From JBGSWE01 sp049292975 (GTDB lineage: Bacteria > Patescibacteriota > Saccharimonadia > Saccharimonadales > JACDBH01), in contig JBATRZ010000045.1 in assembly GCA_049292975.1 (NCBI GenBank), forward strand, positions 1 to 17,375: a stretch of DNA of 17,375 nt, given 5' to 3'. This document shows, one piece after another, positions 1 to 6,483 of the stretch. Numbering within the stretch: position 1 is the stretch's first letter; every line of letters begins with the position of its first letter. The notes beneath the pieces were generated by a model. The model saw nothing but the letters and a program-made list of their open reading frames with translations. It did not search any database and was not told the origin of the DNA. A program made the translations under genes and the position numbers.

Positions 1-605
1 CCATTACGGTCACGGGTGAGGCGACGGTATCGGCCGAGCCGGACGAGCTGGTGTTTTATCCCAGTTTCACCATCGCCACAACGCAGGATTTGGCCGCCCG
101 CGCCAACGAGCTGACAGCGGGTCTTAAAGCGCTTGGGGTCGAGGACAAGGCCATAAGAACTAATGCCAGCGCCTATGAGAAATACTATGACCTGACACGT
201 TTGCCCGGCTCGGCTCCTGAAGAAGAAATAACCTTGCAGTTTACGATTACTTTGAACGACAAAGAGTTGGCCCAGAAGGTCCAGGATTATCTGGTGAGCC
301 AGAAGGCCAGCGGCCAGATTACGCCGCAGGGCAGTTTCTCTGACGAAAAGCGAAAACAACTGCAAGACGAAGCTACTGAGAAAGCTGCCGCAGATGCCAG
401 AACGCGGGCCGAAAAAATGGCCGCCAACCTGGGCGCCGGCATAGGCAAGGTTGTTAAGGTAAGTGAATCCCAGGGCTACGGTATCTACCCAATGGAGAAC
501 GGAATCCGCGATATGGTTGCCAGTTCAGCAGACGCCTCAATGCCTATCAACCAAGGAGAGAATGACTTTACTTACCAGCTGCAGGCAGAGTACGAGCTGA
601 AGTAG
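1..605 (+). CDS. SIMPL-domain (DUF541) protein, 5' end missing
   Basis: The frame is open from base 3 to the TAG at 603-605, giving 200 visible residues; the N-terminus, presumably with a signal peptide or membrane anchor, lies off the left edge. The first visible residues ITVTGEATVSAEPDEL match the typical start of the SIMPL domain (small hydrophobic, Gly-Glu, then Pro-Asp), so the GTG at 51 is an internal Val codon and not a start. A long Ala/Lys-rich helix around DEATEKAAADARTRAEKMA and a C-terminal beta strand also fit this family, whose members are usually exported or envelope-associated proteins of poorly defined role (the BP26/OMP28 group). The gene ends about 90 bases before the structured leader of the next gene, with no clear T-tract terminator between them. 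The family call is fairly secure; the biochemical function is unknown. Confidence 0.8.
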   Translation, partial: ITVTGEATVSAEPDELVFYPSFTIATTQDLAARANELTAGLKALGVEDKAIRTNASAYEKYYDLTRLPGSAPEEEITLQFTITLNDKELAQKVQDYLVSQKASGQITPQGSFSDEKRKQLQDEATEKAAADARTRAEKMAANLGAGIGKVVKVSESQGYGIYPMENGIRDMVASSADASMPINQGENDFTYQLQAEYELK

Positions 606-689
606 ATATACCAGGCCTGCCAATTATTCGCCAGTGCCACAAACCGGATGGGCTGCAAATGGTGTTCTCATTGAAGTTAAAAATACTAT

Positions 690-800
690 ATCTAGCGTAG
701 GTGCCATCGGCTATACTACGGGTAATTAACAACAAAATGCTGGAAGTGAGGTGTAATTCCTCCGCAGTGCCGCTACGGTCATAGCCCGATACAGCAGTAA
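690..800 (+). promoter_or_regulatory. Cobalamin-type riboswitch aptamer (candidate)
   Basis: The conserved blocks of the cobalamin riboswitch family occur in the right order. They are AGGTGCC (699-705) with GGC at 709-711, an A-rich joint, GGAAG (742-746), the small hairpin GAGG-TGTAATT-CCTC (748-762), CCGCTACGGT (770-779), and a B12-box-like AGCCCGATAC (783-792). TGCTG (738-742) can pair with CAGCA (792-796) to close the core, as the P3 helix does in this family. The stretch between CCGCTACGGT and the B12 box is very short, so the peripheral arms are missing or minimal. A partner for the L5 kissing loop was not found with confidence, and the assignment rests on reading motifs by eye. It lies 160-250 bases before an unrecognised gene at 955. 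No convincing promoter could be placed; TATATC at 687-692 is a weak -10 candidate. Confidence 0.6.
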
Positions 801-806
801 AGCATG

Positions 807-940
807 CCCCGTAGTGAACTTGTTCTACTACCGGGGTCTCCCGAGCAGGAGTACGCCCGTAACTACTCGTAGGCTTACTACGGCCCTTGCTCATACAGGG
901 AGACCCCGCAGAACCTGTTCTGTGGGGCAAAGGAGCGAGG
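807..940 (+). promoter_or_regulatory. Expression platform: chain of three overlapping hairpins
   Basis: Three strong hairpins follow the aptamer, and neighbours compete for the same bases. Hairpin I spans 807-836: CCCCGTAG and GAAC pair with GTTC, CTAC and CGGGG. Hairpin II spans 832-908: CGGGGTCTCCC at 832-842 pairs perfectly with GGGAGACCCCG at 898-908, with inner stems GAGCA/TGCTC and CCGTA/TACGG. Hairpin III spans 904-927: CCCC plus CAGAA pairs with TTCTG plus GGGG. I and II share 832-836; II and III share 904-907. A purine-rich Shine-Dalgarno-like stretch (928-941) follows hairpin III directly. There is no T-run, so if this is a switch it more likely controls translation than termination. 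Confidence 0.55.
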
Positions 941-954
941 GTTATTATTTTCCA

Positions 955-2064
955 ATGCAAAATTTAGCCGAACGGCCAGTAATAGAACCAGAGCAGTTTG
1001 ATACTGAAACACGCCGTTACTACGACACCGTGACGTGGCTGGCCGAGGCGTTACCGGGCAGTATGTGCACGCCGTTTGAATACCAGTACCGCGGCGGTGA
1101 ACTTTATGCCAATGACGGCGGCGGGCTGCGGAATATATTCGATGATTCCATTAAAGAAGCCAGGGCGCTGCCTGTATATGAGCAGCGCCGCCGGCAACTA
1201 GAGATGCAAGAGTACGAGGACATGCTGGCCATGATGCGGGGCGACCGGCCCAATACCATGGTAGTTGTATCGGACTTCCCGCCGGAGCTTATGTATGCAA
1301 CAGAAGATGCGGGCGGTTATAGCGTAAGCCGCAAACAGACCATGCTGCGTGTTCTTACGAAGACGCCGGGAGGCACGCTCAAAATGTACAGCCAGTCGCT
1401 GGACGGCAGCGACCGCCGGGGCTTAGAAGCCGTCTATGAATTTATGCAGACGCAGGCGCGTCCTGGTGAGCTGCTGGGGCAACGCATGTTCGCAGAAATT
1501 GACCAGGTAAACCAGGAATTCTTGGCCGAACAGCTGAGGACCGTCTACGACCGCAGCCTGCAAGCCCAGTACGGCGGGCAGTGGTACGCCGGCCGGCGCG
1601 GCGAGAAAGCGCGCAATACTTTTGAATTTGTGTGCGGGCAGGAGGATTTACTCAACGCCTATTTGATAAAAACGACGCAATTCAGCGGCGGAGCGGCAGA
1701 TTATGCCCTGGCTGCAGCGATGACAGACCGTTATCTTGGCCGTACCGGCAAACCGGTTATTGTACGAACTTACGGCGGTGTCGCGGCTTACGAAATAGCC
1801 CTGCACGAGATGGATAGGGCTAGCGAGCTGGCCCAGGCCCGGGGCGAGACCTTCAGCGGCTGCGGTGCCAGCCTGAAGTTGAGCCGCGATCACCAGTCTG
1901 CCCAATCACAGTTGGAAGAGGCCGGCTACGGCAGCAAAGCCGCCGCCGGCGAGGACAAGTATGGCTCGTTAAAATTCAAATGCCCGAAGGGGCATGAGAA
2001 TACACGGCCGCATGGCAAGCTGATCGAAAAATGCCAGGTATGTAAATGCAGTGTGAGGTGTTAG
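955..2064 (+). CDS. Unrecognised 369-residue protein with Cys-rich tail
   Basis: I do not recognise this family. The open frame extends back to a GTG at 814, but that would lie inside the leader hairpins, so ATG 955 is chosen. The purine-rich stretch AAAGGAGCGAGGG (929-941) serves it at rather long spacing. The protein is soluble-looking, with no signal peptide or membrane segment. It is acidic and Tyr/Gln-rich in the first third (EYQYRGGELYANDGGG, then a helix of the EQRRRQLEMQEYEDMLAMM type). A hydrophobic strand MVVVSDFPPELM and a Gly/Ala-rich stretch around FSGGAADYALAAAMTDRYLG follow. The tail carries C343, H347, C360, C363, C365 and C369, suggesting a zinc-binding knuckle. A second Cys-rich ORF follows after 4 bases, so the two probably form an operon. 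If the leader is a cobalamin riboswitch, B12 status would control this pair, but nothing in the protein identifies a B12-related activity. Confidence 0.8.
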   Translation: MQNLAERPVIEPEQFDTETRRYYDTVTWLAEALPGSMCTPFEYQYRGGELYANDGGGLRNIFDDSIKEARALPVYEQRRRQLEMQEYEDMLAMMRGDRPNTMVVVSDFPPELMYATEDAGGYSVSRKQTMLRVLTKTPGGTLKMYSQSLDGSDRRGLEAVYEFMQTQARPGELLGQRMFAEIDQVNQEFLAEQLRTVYDRSLQAQYGGQWYAGRRGEKARNTFEFVCGQEDLLNAYLIKTTQFSGGAADYALAAAMTDRYLGRTGKPVIVRTYGGVAAYEIALHEMDRASELAQARGETFSGCGASLKLSRDHQSAQSQLEEAGYGSKAAAGEDKYGSLKFKCPKGHENTRPHGKLIEKCQVCKCSVRC

Positions 2065-2068
2065 CAAG

Positions 2069-2272
2069 ATGAGCCAGCTAACGCGCGAAGAGTACGAACA
2101 CCAGGCGGCTGGTTGCGGCAGCCTGTGCGCTATTGATCATGACCGTATCGCGGCCGACAACCCGAACCTTATGCCGTGCGTGACCTGCCCGTTCTGCAAA
2201 GAAGTCGTGGCCGCCGTACTAACCGAGACGACTATCTCTTGCCCGGCTTGTGAAGTAACGGTAAACCGTTAA
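2069..2272 (+). CDS. Small zinc-ribbon protein, 67 residues
   Basis: ATG 2069 is preceded by GAGGTG at 2055-2060 with 8-base spacing, inside the end of the previous gene, and starts 4 bases after its stop, so co-translation is likely. The protein has seven cysteines: C16 and C20, then C37, C40 and C43 in a CVTCPFC motif, then C58 and C61 in CPAC. The last two pairs look like a zinc ribbon or rubredoxin-like knuckle: C40/C43 and C58/C61 are spaced as in many stand-alone zinc ribbons. The function is unknown. Pairing with the upstream protein, whose C-terminus is also Cys-rich, suggests the two act in the same process, but that is inference from position only. Confidence 0.65.
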   Translation: MSQLTREEYEHQAAGCGSLCAIDHDRIAADNPNLMPCVTCPFCKEVVAAVLTETTISCPACEVTVNR

Positions 2273-2299
2273 AACTACAATTTCTCATGCAGCAGTTCA

Positions 2300-2392
2300 C
2301 ATTTCACAATAATCTAGTATTTTACAAGTGACATTGCGGCTGCAATTAAAATGTAAATTGTTACATTAATGTAAAATGTAAATTGTGAAATG
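2300..2392. repeat. Nested inverted and direct repeats over the nadD start
   Basis: This AT-rich stretch fills most of the 112-base gap before nadD. CATTTCACAAT (2300-2310) is the exact reverse complement of ATTGTGAAATG (2382-2392). Inside it, ATTTTACA (2319-2326) matches TGTAAAAT (2370-2377), and the centre holds ATTGC-GGCT-GCAAT (2333-2346). A 14-base direct repeat, AAAATGTAAATTGT, occurs at 2348-2361 and 2373-2386, with starts 25 bases apart, and ATGTAA-ATTG-TTACAT (2351-2366) is itself a dyad. The right arm covers the GTG start of nadD. It could be an operator for a repressor that senses NAD or another metabolite, or a long RNA hairpin hiding the start. Confidence 0.6.
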
Positions 2393-3056
2393 CGTGAATA
2401 AGATTATAAAAAGTAAGGGCCGTAACCAGCTGGTTGGCCAGAGGCCCAAGAAAATCGGCATTTACTCCGGCACATTTGACCCAGTGCATAAGGGCCATAT
2501 TACATTTGCCCTGGAAGCTGCCAAGCAGGCTGGCGTGGAGATCGTCTACTTCTTGCCAGATCTTGTGCCGCACCGCAAGGAAGGGGTGACGCATTATGCC
2601 CACCGCACGGCTATGCTCAAGCTGGCACTTAGGCCATACCCTGCCTTACGAGTGCTGGAACTAGCCGACAAGCAGTTTACCATCACCCGCACCCTGCCTA
2701 AGCTCAAGCGGCTGTTCCCGCATGACGAGCTGCATCTGCTGATGGGCACCGATGTCCTGCAGAGCTTGCGTGAAGGCCACTGGCCGCATGCAGAGCGCCT
2801 GCTGGCCGAAGTGCGTCTGGTGGTAGGGGTGCGCGCCCAGGCTGATTTGCGGCGCGCCCAGCAGATCCTGGCAACAATCCAGCCGCACGGTCTGGCGATA
2901 GAGACGGGCAGGCCGGCTGCATCGTCCCGTGCTATCCGCAACGCCCTGCAAGACGGCAAAACCCATCATGAACTCCTGGAAAGTATAAAAAAATATATCA
3001 CCGAGAACTGGCTCTACGTAACAGTCGAATCAGTGGCGCCAGCAAACAATTCGTGA
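2385..3056 (+). CDS. nadD: Nicotinate-nucleotide adenylyltransferase
   Basis: NadD transfers an AMP group from ATP to nicotinate mononucleotide, giving deamido-NAD in the cytosolic NAD pathway. The nucleotidyltransferase signature GTFDPVHKGH sits at residues 29-38, with the T/H-x-G-H catalytic motif at its end, and the second signature ASSRAIRNAL is at 179-188. At 223 residues with a GTG start at 2385 it is a little longer than usual: members normally begin only a few residues before the first strand (KKIGIYSGTF), whereas here 21 residues precede it. GTG 2394 is an alternative start. Neither has a clear Shine-Dalgarno sequence, and the start lies in the right arm of a nested inverted repeat, so transcriptional or structural control is plausible. 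The 3' end overlaps the convergent antiporter gene by 43 bases. Confidence 0.9.
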   Translation: MKCVNKIIKSKGRNQLVGQRPKKIGIYSGTFDPVHKGHITFALEAAKQAGVEIVYFLPDLVPHRKEGVTHYAHRTAMLKLALRPYPALRVLELADKQFTITRTLPKLKRLFPHDELHLLMGTDVLQSLREGHWPHAERLLAEVRLVVGVRAQADLRRAQQILATIQPHGLAIETGRPAASSRAIRNALQDGKTHHELLESIKKYITENWLYVTVESVAPANNS

Positions 3057-4723
3057 TGCGTCTGCAAGTAGGCCAGGTGTTTCTCGCGGTAGTGGCGGAA
3101 CTCGGTCTTATTGAGGCCGTTCTTCCGAAGGAAGCTGCTGATTTTCTCTGAACCGATGAAGTGCGGCAGGGTAACATACGCGGCGCCTTCTTCGTACAAT
3201 TCGGCGGCCTGTCCGGCCGTATCGGCCGTGGCGATATAAACGGCGTGCGGGTTGTTCTTTTCCAGCCATTTGGCCAAGCCGAGATTGGTCGGCAGGTCAG
3301 TCACGGTGGATACCACCAGGCGTGCGTGCTCCAGGTTAAGCTCTTCCAATAACTCAGGATCGGTGACGTCGCCGTACAAGTATGACTCGTTATTATTCTC
3401 GAGCGTGTCAATAACCTGCGGATCGTAATCTACAATGACATACTTCTTTTTAAAACTTTTAAACACCTTCAGGAACTCATGGCCGCCCTTGTGATAGCCG
3501 ATCAGCACCAGTTCGTAGTGTTCGCGCCTCTCGCGGCGCTCCTTGACCTTCTTGCGCTCAAACATGTGTATGTAACGCTCAAAGAATTCGTACAGGTTGT
3601 CCGAGTAGATAATCATGTAGGTAGAGACGGCTATAGTAATAAGGGCGACCATGGTAATGAGCGATACGGCTGTCTGGCCGATAAGCCCCGAACGCTGGGC
3701 AAGCAGCAGCAGAATAAGTGAAAATTCCGACACCTGAGAGCCGGTCATGCCAGTTTTAAAGCTGGTCTTCTTGGTGTAGCCGCTGATACCCATAACACTC
3801 ATCACCACCAACGGGTTGGCAACCAAGACTACCAGCGATAGCAGAGCTGCTTGGGGCAGCACGCTGGTGATATTCTCTAGCTCCAGGTGCGATCCCAGGC
3901 CTATAAAGAACAAAACAATAAAGAAATCGCGCAGGATCTTCAGGCGTGAGGATATCTCCTGCGAGTACGGCAGGCTGGCCAGTACGATACCGGCCACAAG
4001 GGCCCCAATCTCAAGCGAGAATCCGAAGTGCTGAAACAGGGCGGCGACGCCCAGCGCCCAGCCAATGGCGAACAGGAACAAGAAGTCCTGGCTTTTGGCC
4101 AAGATGCTGTTCATATGACTTATAAAGATAACGCGCACTAGGACCAGTGCGGCAACAAGACCGGCGAACTTGCCTATCAGCGCGCCGAAGTCGGCGGCAC
4201 TGACACCGCCGCCCGAGGCCGAGGCGGCAACGACGACCAGCAAGAAGGTGGCGATAATATCTTCGACTAGCAGGAAACCAATGCTGATCTTGCCGTACAG
4301 GCGGGTCAGCTCCTTCTTGTCCGCTAACAGTTTAAGGATAATGATGGTGCTAGAGAACGACAAGCCGACGCCCAGCAGCAGGGCTTCGGTCATATCAAAG
4401 CCCAAGGCACGGCATATCAGGTAGCCCAGGCCCGTGGTGACGGCAATCTTGACCACGGCGATACCGCCGGCGATCCTACCAACCTCGCGGATAATACGCG
4501 GGTTCAGCCCCAGGCCTACGATGAACAGCAGCAGGGCAATGCCGAATTCAGAGAAAACGCTTATGGTCTCGGTGGATTTGATAAGGTTAAGGAAGGTCGG
4601 GCCGACCAGCAGACCCGTTAGGATGTGGCCGATAATCATCGGCTGGCGGATGATGCGCATGAACAGGCTCATGCCTACGGCAACAGCTATGACTATCGAA
4701 AGTTCAGTGAAGACAGAATCCAT
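3014..4723 (-). CDS. CPA2-family cation/proton antiporter with TrkA-N domain
   Basis: This 569-residue membrane protein resembles KefB/KefC and related monovalent cation:proton antiporters. Residues 1 to about 385 form some 11-12 hydrophobic segments. GLSFSSTIIILKLLADKKEL followed by FLLVEDIIA is the typical core with an acidic pair in a membrane helix, expected to carry the ion. A basic linker, KKVKERRERREHYE, leads to a cytoplasmic TrkA-N/RCK-N domain at about 400-520 (LVLIGYHKGGHEFL ... YVIVDYDPQ ... YLYGDVTDPELLEE), which usually binds a nucleotide and gates transport. Its glycine motif reads GYHKGG rather than the common GxGxxG, which may weaken nucleotide binding. The gene is divergent from the iron permease-like gene across a repeat element and overlaps nadD tail-to-tail. 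The substrate ion cannot be told from sequence. Confidence 0.88.
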   Translation of the reverse strand: MDSVFTELSIVIAVAVGMSLFMRIIRQPMIIGHILTGLLVGPTFLNLIKSTETISVFSEFGIALLLFIVGLGLNPRIIREVGRIAGGIAVVKIAVTTGLGYLICRALGFDMTEALLLGVGLSFSSTIIILKLLADKKELTRLYGKISIGFLLVEDIIATFLLVVVAASASGGGVSAADFGALIGKFAGLVAALVLVRVIFISHMNSILAKSQDFLFLFAIGWALGVAALFQHFGFSLEIGALVAGIVLASLPYSQEISSRLKILRDFFIVLFFIGLGSHLELENITSVLPQAALLSLVVLVANPLVVMSVMGISGYTKKTSFKTGMTGSQVSEFSLILLLLAQRSGLIGQTAVSLITMVALITIAVSTYMIIYSDNLYEFFERYIHMFERKKVKERRERREHYELVLIGYHKGGHEFLKVFKSFKKKYVIVDYDPQVIDTLENNNESYLYGDVTDPELLEELNLEHARLVVSTVTDLPTNLGLAKWLEKNNPHAVYIATADTAGQAAELYEEGAAYVTLPHFIGSEKISSFLRKNGLNKTEFRHYREKHLAYLQTHHELFAGATDSTVT

Positions 4724-4751
4724 ATTTCTTTTCGCAGGTACCTTACGTGGT

Positions 4752-4760
4752 ATTCTAGCA
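4752..4760 (-). promoter_or_regulatory. Extended -10 promoter of the antiporter gene
   Basis: Read on the minus strand, this is TGCTAGAAT, an extended -10 element (TG, one base, then TAGAAT). It sits 28 bases before the ATG of the antiporter gene. No good -35 was found at the expected spacing, which is common for extended -10 promoters. The leader would be about 20 nt, and only a weak purine stretch (AAAAGAAA) precedes the start. Confidence 0.4.
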
Positions 4761-4779
4761 TAAACCGTGAACCCATCTC

Positions 4780-4959
4780 ACACTCCCACTCCAGCCAAAA
4801 ATGGTTTTGACGGCACGCCCACACCCCAAGGAACAGATTCCTTGGGGACCCCTATGCTTTGCCGGTTTCGCTTCGCACCATACCTACGGATATGCTTTGT
4901 CGCGATAATCAACAAAGCGCACTCGGCAAAACCACTTTTGCTTAACAGACTGGGAGTGT
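4780..4959. repeat. 180-bp element with terminal inverted repeats (MITE-like candidate)
   Basis: ACACTCCCA at 4780-4788 is repeated inverted as TGGGAGTGT at 4951-4959. Further in, CAAAAATGGTTTTG (4796-4809) mirrors CAAAACCACTTTTG (4927-4940) with few mismatches, so the ends form imperfect inverted repeats of about 30 bp with a small length difference in the middle. The interior holds a perfect 10-bp hairpin (4824-4847) and further partial dyads such as CTTTGT/ACAAAG. The element fills the space between two divergent genes. Its right end supplies the GGGAG ribosome binding site of the gene at 4963. No clear target duplication was seen at the edges. Confidence 0.5.
4824..4847 (-). repeat. CCCC...GGGG hairpin (family copy B)
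   Basis: CCCCAAGGAA (4824-4833) and TTCCTTGGGG (4838-4847) form a perfect 10-bp stem with a CAGA loop, followed by ACCCC so that GGGGACCCC is itself a palindrome. Read on the minus strand, the core GAATCTGTTC matches the hairpins at 904-927 (plus) and 13495-13518 (minus). On that strand it lies upstream of the antiporter gene. Confidence 0.5.
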
Positions 4960-4962
4960 AAG

Positions 4963-5400
4963 ATGAATTCAATGAAAGAACGTTTTCGTAAAATCGCCCA
5001 TAAAGTGTCTTTGGCAGCGGGCAGCCCCGTAGCCTTTAGCCTGGCAGTATTGGTCATAGTGGGCTGGGCGCTGTCTGGATCGTACTTTGATTACAGCAAC
5101 ACCTGGCAACTGATTATCAACAGCACCACTACCATCGTCACCTTCCTGATGGTGTTTTTAATCCAAAGCACTCAGAACCGCGATGCCAAGGCCATGCAGC
5201 TCAAGCTGGATGAGCTCATCCGGGCAACCAAGGCGCGCGATACCTTTATGGATATCGAAGACGTCAGTGATGACGAGCTGGCCCACATTACCGAAGAATT
5301 CCGGCGTGTGCACGAGGCCACTAACCACCCGGCCATCAAAAAATTCCACGCCAAGCTGGAAGCTGCACACAAAACACGCAGTTCCCGCAAAAACACTTGA
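4963..5400 (+). CDS. Low-affinity iron permease-family membrane protein
   Basis: This 145-residue protein matches the small Iron_permease family (PF04120 type). An N-terminal amphipathic stretch is followed by a hydrophobic segment (residues about 22-40, VAFSLAVLVIVGWALSGS). The family signature then follows: TWQLIINSTTTIVTFLMVFL continuing into IQSTQNRDAKAMQLKLDELI. The C-terminal half is a charged cytoplasmic helix ending in a basic tail. The family is named after fungal low-affinity iron transporters, but iron transport by the short bacterial members is not well established. ATG 4963 is chosen because GGGAG (4952-4956) lies 6 bases upstream; ATG 4972 is possible. The ribosome binding site lies in the right terminal repeat of the 4780-4959 element. 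Confidence 0.82.
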   Translation: MNSMKERFRKIAHKVSLAAGSPVAFSLAVLVIVGWALSGSYFDYSNTWQLIINSTTTIVTFLMVFLIQSTQNRDAKAMQLKLDELIRATKARDTFMDIEDVSDDELAHITEEFRRVHEATNHPAIKKFHAKLEAAHKTRSSRKNT

Positions 5401-5425
5401 CTTGCTAGCTAAGCGTTAGTATTAT
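5397..5425 (+). promoter_or_regulatory. Sigma70-type promoter of a short transcript
   Basis: TTGACT (5397-5402), a 17-base spacer and TATTAT (5420-5425) match the consensus at five of six bases in each box. The -35 overlaps the stop codon of the iron permease-like gene. The predicted start near 5432 and the terminator at 5628-5667 define a transcript of about 235 nt. Confidence 0.65.
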
Positions 5426-5532
5426 CAGCCTATCCTAGTTGCAGATGCGAGCTGCGAGACGGAAAACAAAAATTAATAGCAGTAGCAGGCGAATGAGAGC
5501 GTTTGCTATTGGCAAAGAAAAAAGGTCAAGCA

Positions 5533-5625
5533 ATGCCCATCAAGGTAAAGGTTCTGTCTAGCCAGCCTTCAAATATTGAAGTACGTGTCCGTCGTCCGGC
5601 TTGGGCGGACTTTATTAAATATTAA
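5533..5625 (+). CDS. 30-residue small protein (candidate)
   Basis: ATG 5533 opens a 30-codon frame (starting MPIKVKVLSSQPSN, ending WADFIKY) that stops with TAA at 5623-5625, 2 bases before an intrinsic terminator. An AAGG-containing stretch (AAAAAAGGTC) precedes the ATG at reasonable distance. The transcript's leader carries a hairpin in which AATAGCA pairs with TGCTATT (about 5474-5509). The peptide is basic, alternates hydrophobic and charged residues as a short beta structure would, and has no membrane segment. A dedicated promoter and terminator around one tiny ORF argue that the unit is real, but it could equally be a small RNA with a chance ORF. No family was recognised. Confidence 0.45.
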   Translation: MPIKVKVLSSQPSNIEVRVRRPAWADFIKY

Positions 5626-5627
5626 TA

Positions 5628-5667
5628 ATCCACTGTCTATTCAGGGGTGCGCGGCAGTGGATTTTTT
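5628..5667 (+). terminator. Intrinsic terminator of the 5432-5667 transcript
   Basis: ATCCACTG (5628-5635) pairs with CAGTGGAT (5655-5662) around a 19-base loop, followed by six T's (5662-5667). Confidence 0.7.
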
Positions 5668-5768
5668 ATTGGAATTTATTCTTAATTACCTTCTTCAGAC
5701 GAAGAAGTTAGATAATTTGGCTCTTTATTTGAAGAACAATGAATTGGTTCTTGGTTTCTAAAACGGGC

Positions 5769-6479
5769 CTATTGGGCGCTGGGGTCCTGGGTAGGAGTGA
5801 TTTCGGTACTGCCACCGGCCGGCAAGGTAGCGTCTGTTGAAGATGCCGGCGGGGTGCCGCCCTTGGACTTGATGGCCTCATCAAGCAGCGCGGAGAATTC
5901 TGCCAGGCTGCCGCCGGGGTTTTTCTCTAGCTTTTTGCCGTCGAGTACAAAGCTTGGCGTAGACTGGATATTAAGGGCACGGCCGGCCTCTAAGTCGGCG
6001 TTAATGAGGGCGTTGATTTCGCTGCTGCGGTAATCCGTCTTGAACTTTTCAATATCCGCTATGTCTATGGCCTGCGCGTAACCCTCGAACAGACTCTGCG
6101 GATCGCTGGCATCCTGCCAGGCGGTCTGGTTCTCAAACAGGTAGTCGTGCATTTCCCAAAACTTGCCCTGGGCGGCGGCGGCCTCGGCGGCGCGGGAGCC
6201 GGCGCGGGCGTTCTTGTGCAGGGCTTCTAACGGGAAGTGGCGGAACTGGAAGGTGACGATGCCCTTGTACCTGGCTTTGACCTCTTGCAGTATAGGATGA
6301 TAGGCGGCGCACGCAGAACACTGGAAGTCGCCGTATTCTATGAAGACCACACCGCTCGAACCTTCTTTGACGTGATTGGTCGGCTCGGCGGTGCTCTCGG
6401 GCGCCGGCTTGGTCAGATACCAGAAGCCAACTGCGGCTAGGATTATGCCTAGAACAATACCAATAGTGCGCTTGTTCAT
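5769..6479 (-). CDS. Membrane-anchored DsbA-like thiol:disulfide oxidoreductase
   Basis: This 236-residue protein has a short basic N-terminus and one hydrophobic segment (residues about 6-22) that should anchor it with the catalytic domain outside the membrane. The thioredoxin-fold core begins with VVFIEYGDFQCSACAAYHP. The active site is C54-S-A-C57, followed by the helical insert typical of DsbA/DsbG-like proteins. The cis-proline loop is S173-T-P175-S-F. The last 30 residues are a low-complexity Thr/Pro/Ala/Ser tail. It probably forms or repairs disulfides in secreted proteins; no quinone-linked partner (DsbB or VKOR) is in the window. Start ATG 6479 lacks a Shine-Dalgarno sequence of its own, but a 24-codon ORF with a perfect one ends 4 bases upstream, so translational coupling is likely. 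Confidence 0.88.
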   Translation of the reverse strand: MNKRTIGIVLGIILAAVGFWYLTKPAPESTAEPTNHVKEGSSGVVFIEYGDFQCSACAAYHPILQEVKARYKGIVTFQFRHFPLEALHKNARAGSRAAEAAAAQGKFWEMHDYLFENQTAWQDASDPQSLFEGYAQAIDIADIEKFKTDYRSSEINALINADLEAGRALNIQSTPSFVLDGKKLEKNPGGSLAEFSALLDEAIKSKGGTPPASSTDATLPAGGSTEITPTQDPSAQ

Positions 6480-6483
6480 TCCG

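Noticed and set aside
814..954. 47-residue N-terminal extension of the gene at 955 from GTG 814
   Set aside because: It would be encoded by the hairpins of the leader, reads as Arg/Thr/Ser-rich noise, and GTG 814 lies inside a stem.
568..960. 130-residue minus-strand ORF antisense to the leader region
   Set aside because: It runs through the riboswitch-like RNA and its hairpins, has no ribosome binding site, and its composition looks random.
4767..4972. 64-residue ORFs on both strands across the repeat element
   Set aside because: Both are translations of the inverted-repeat element, so they mirror each other and have no independent support.
5576..5761. 61-residue ORF from TTG 5576
   Set aside because: It overlaps the 30-codon ORF in another frame and reads through the terminator stem and T-run.
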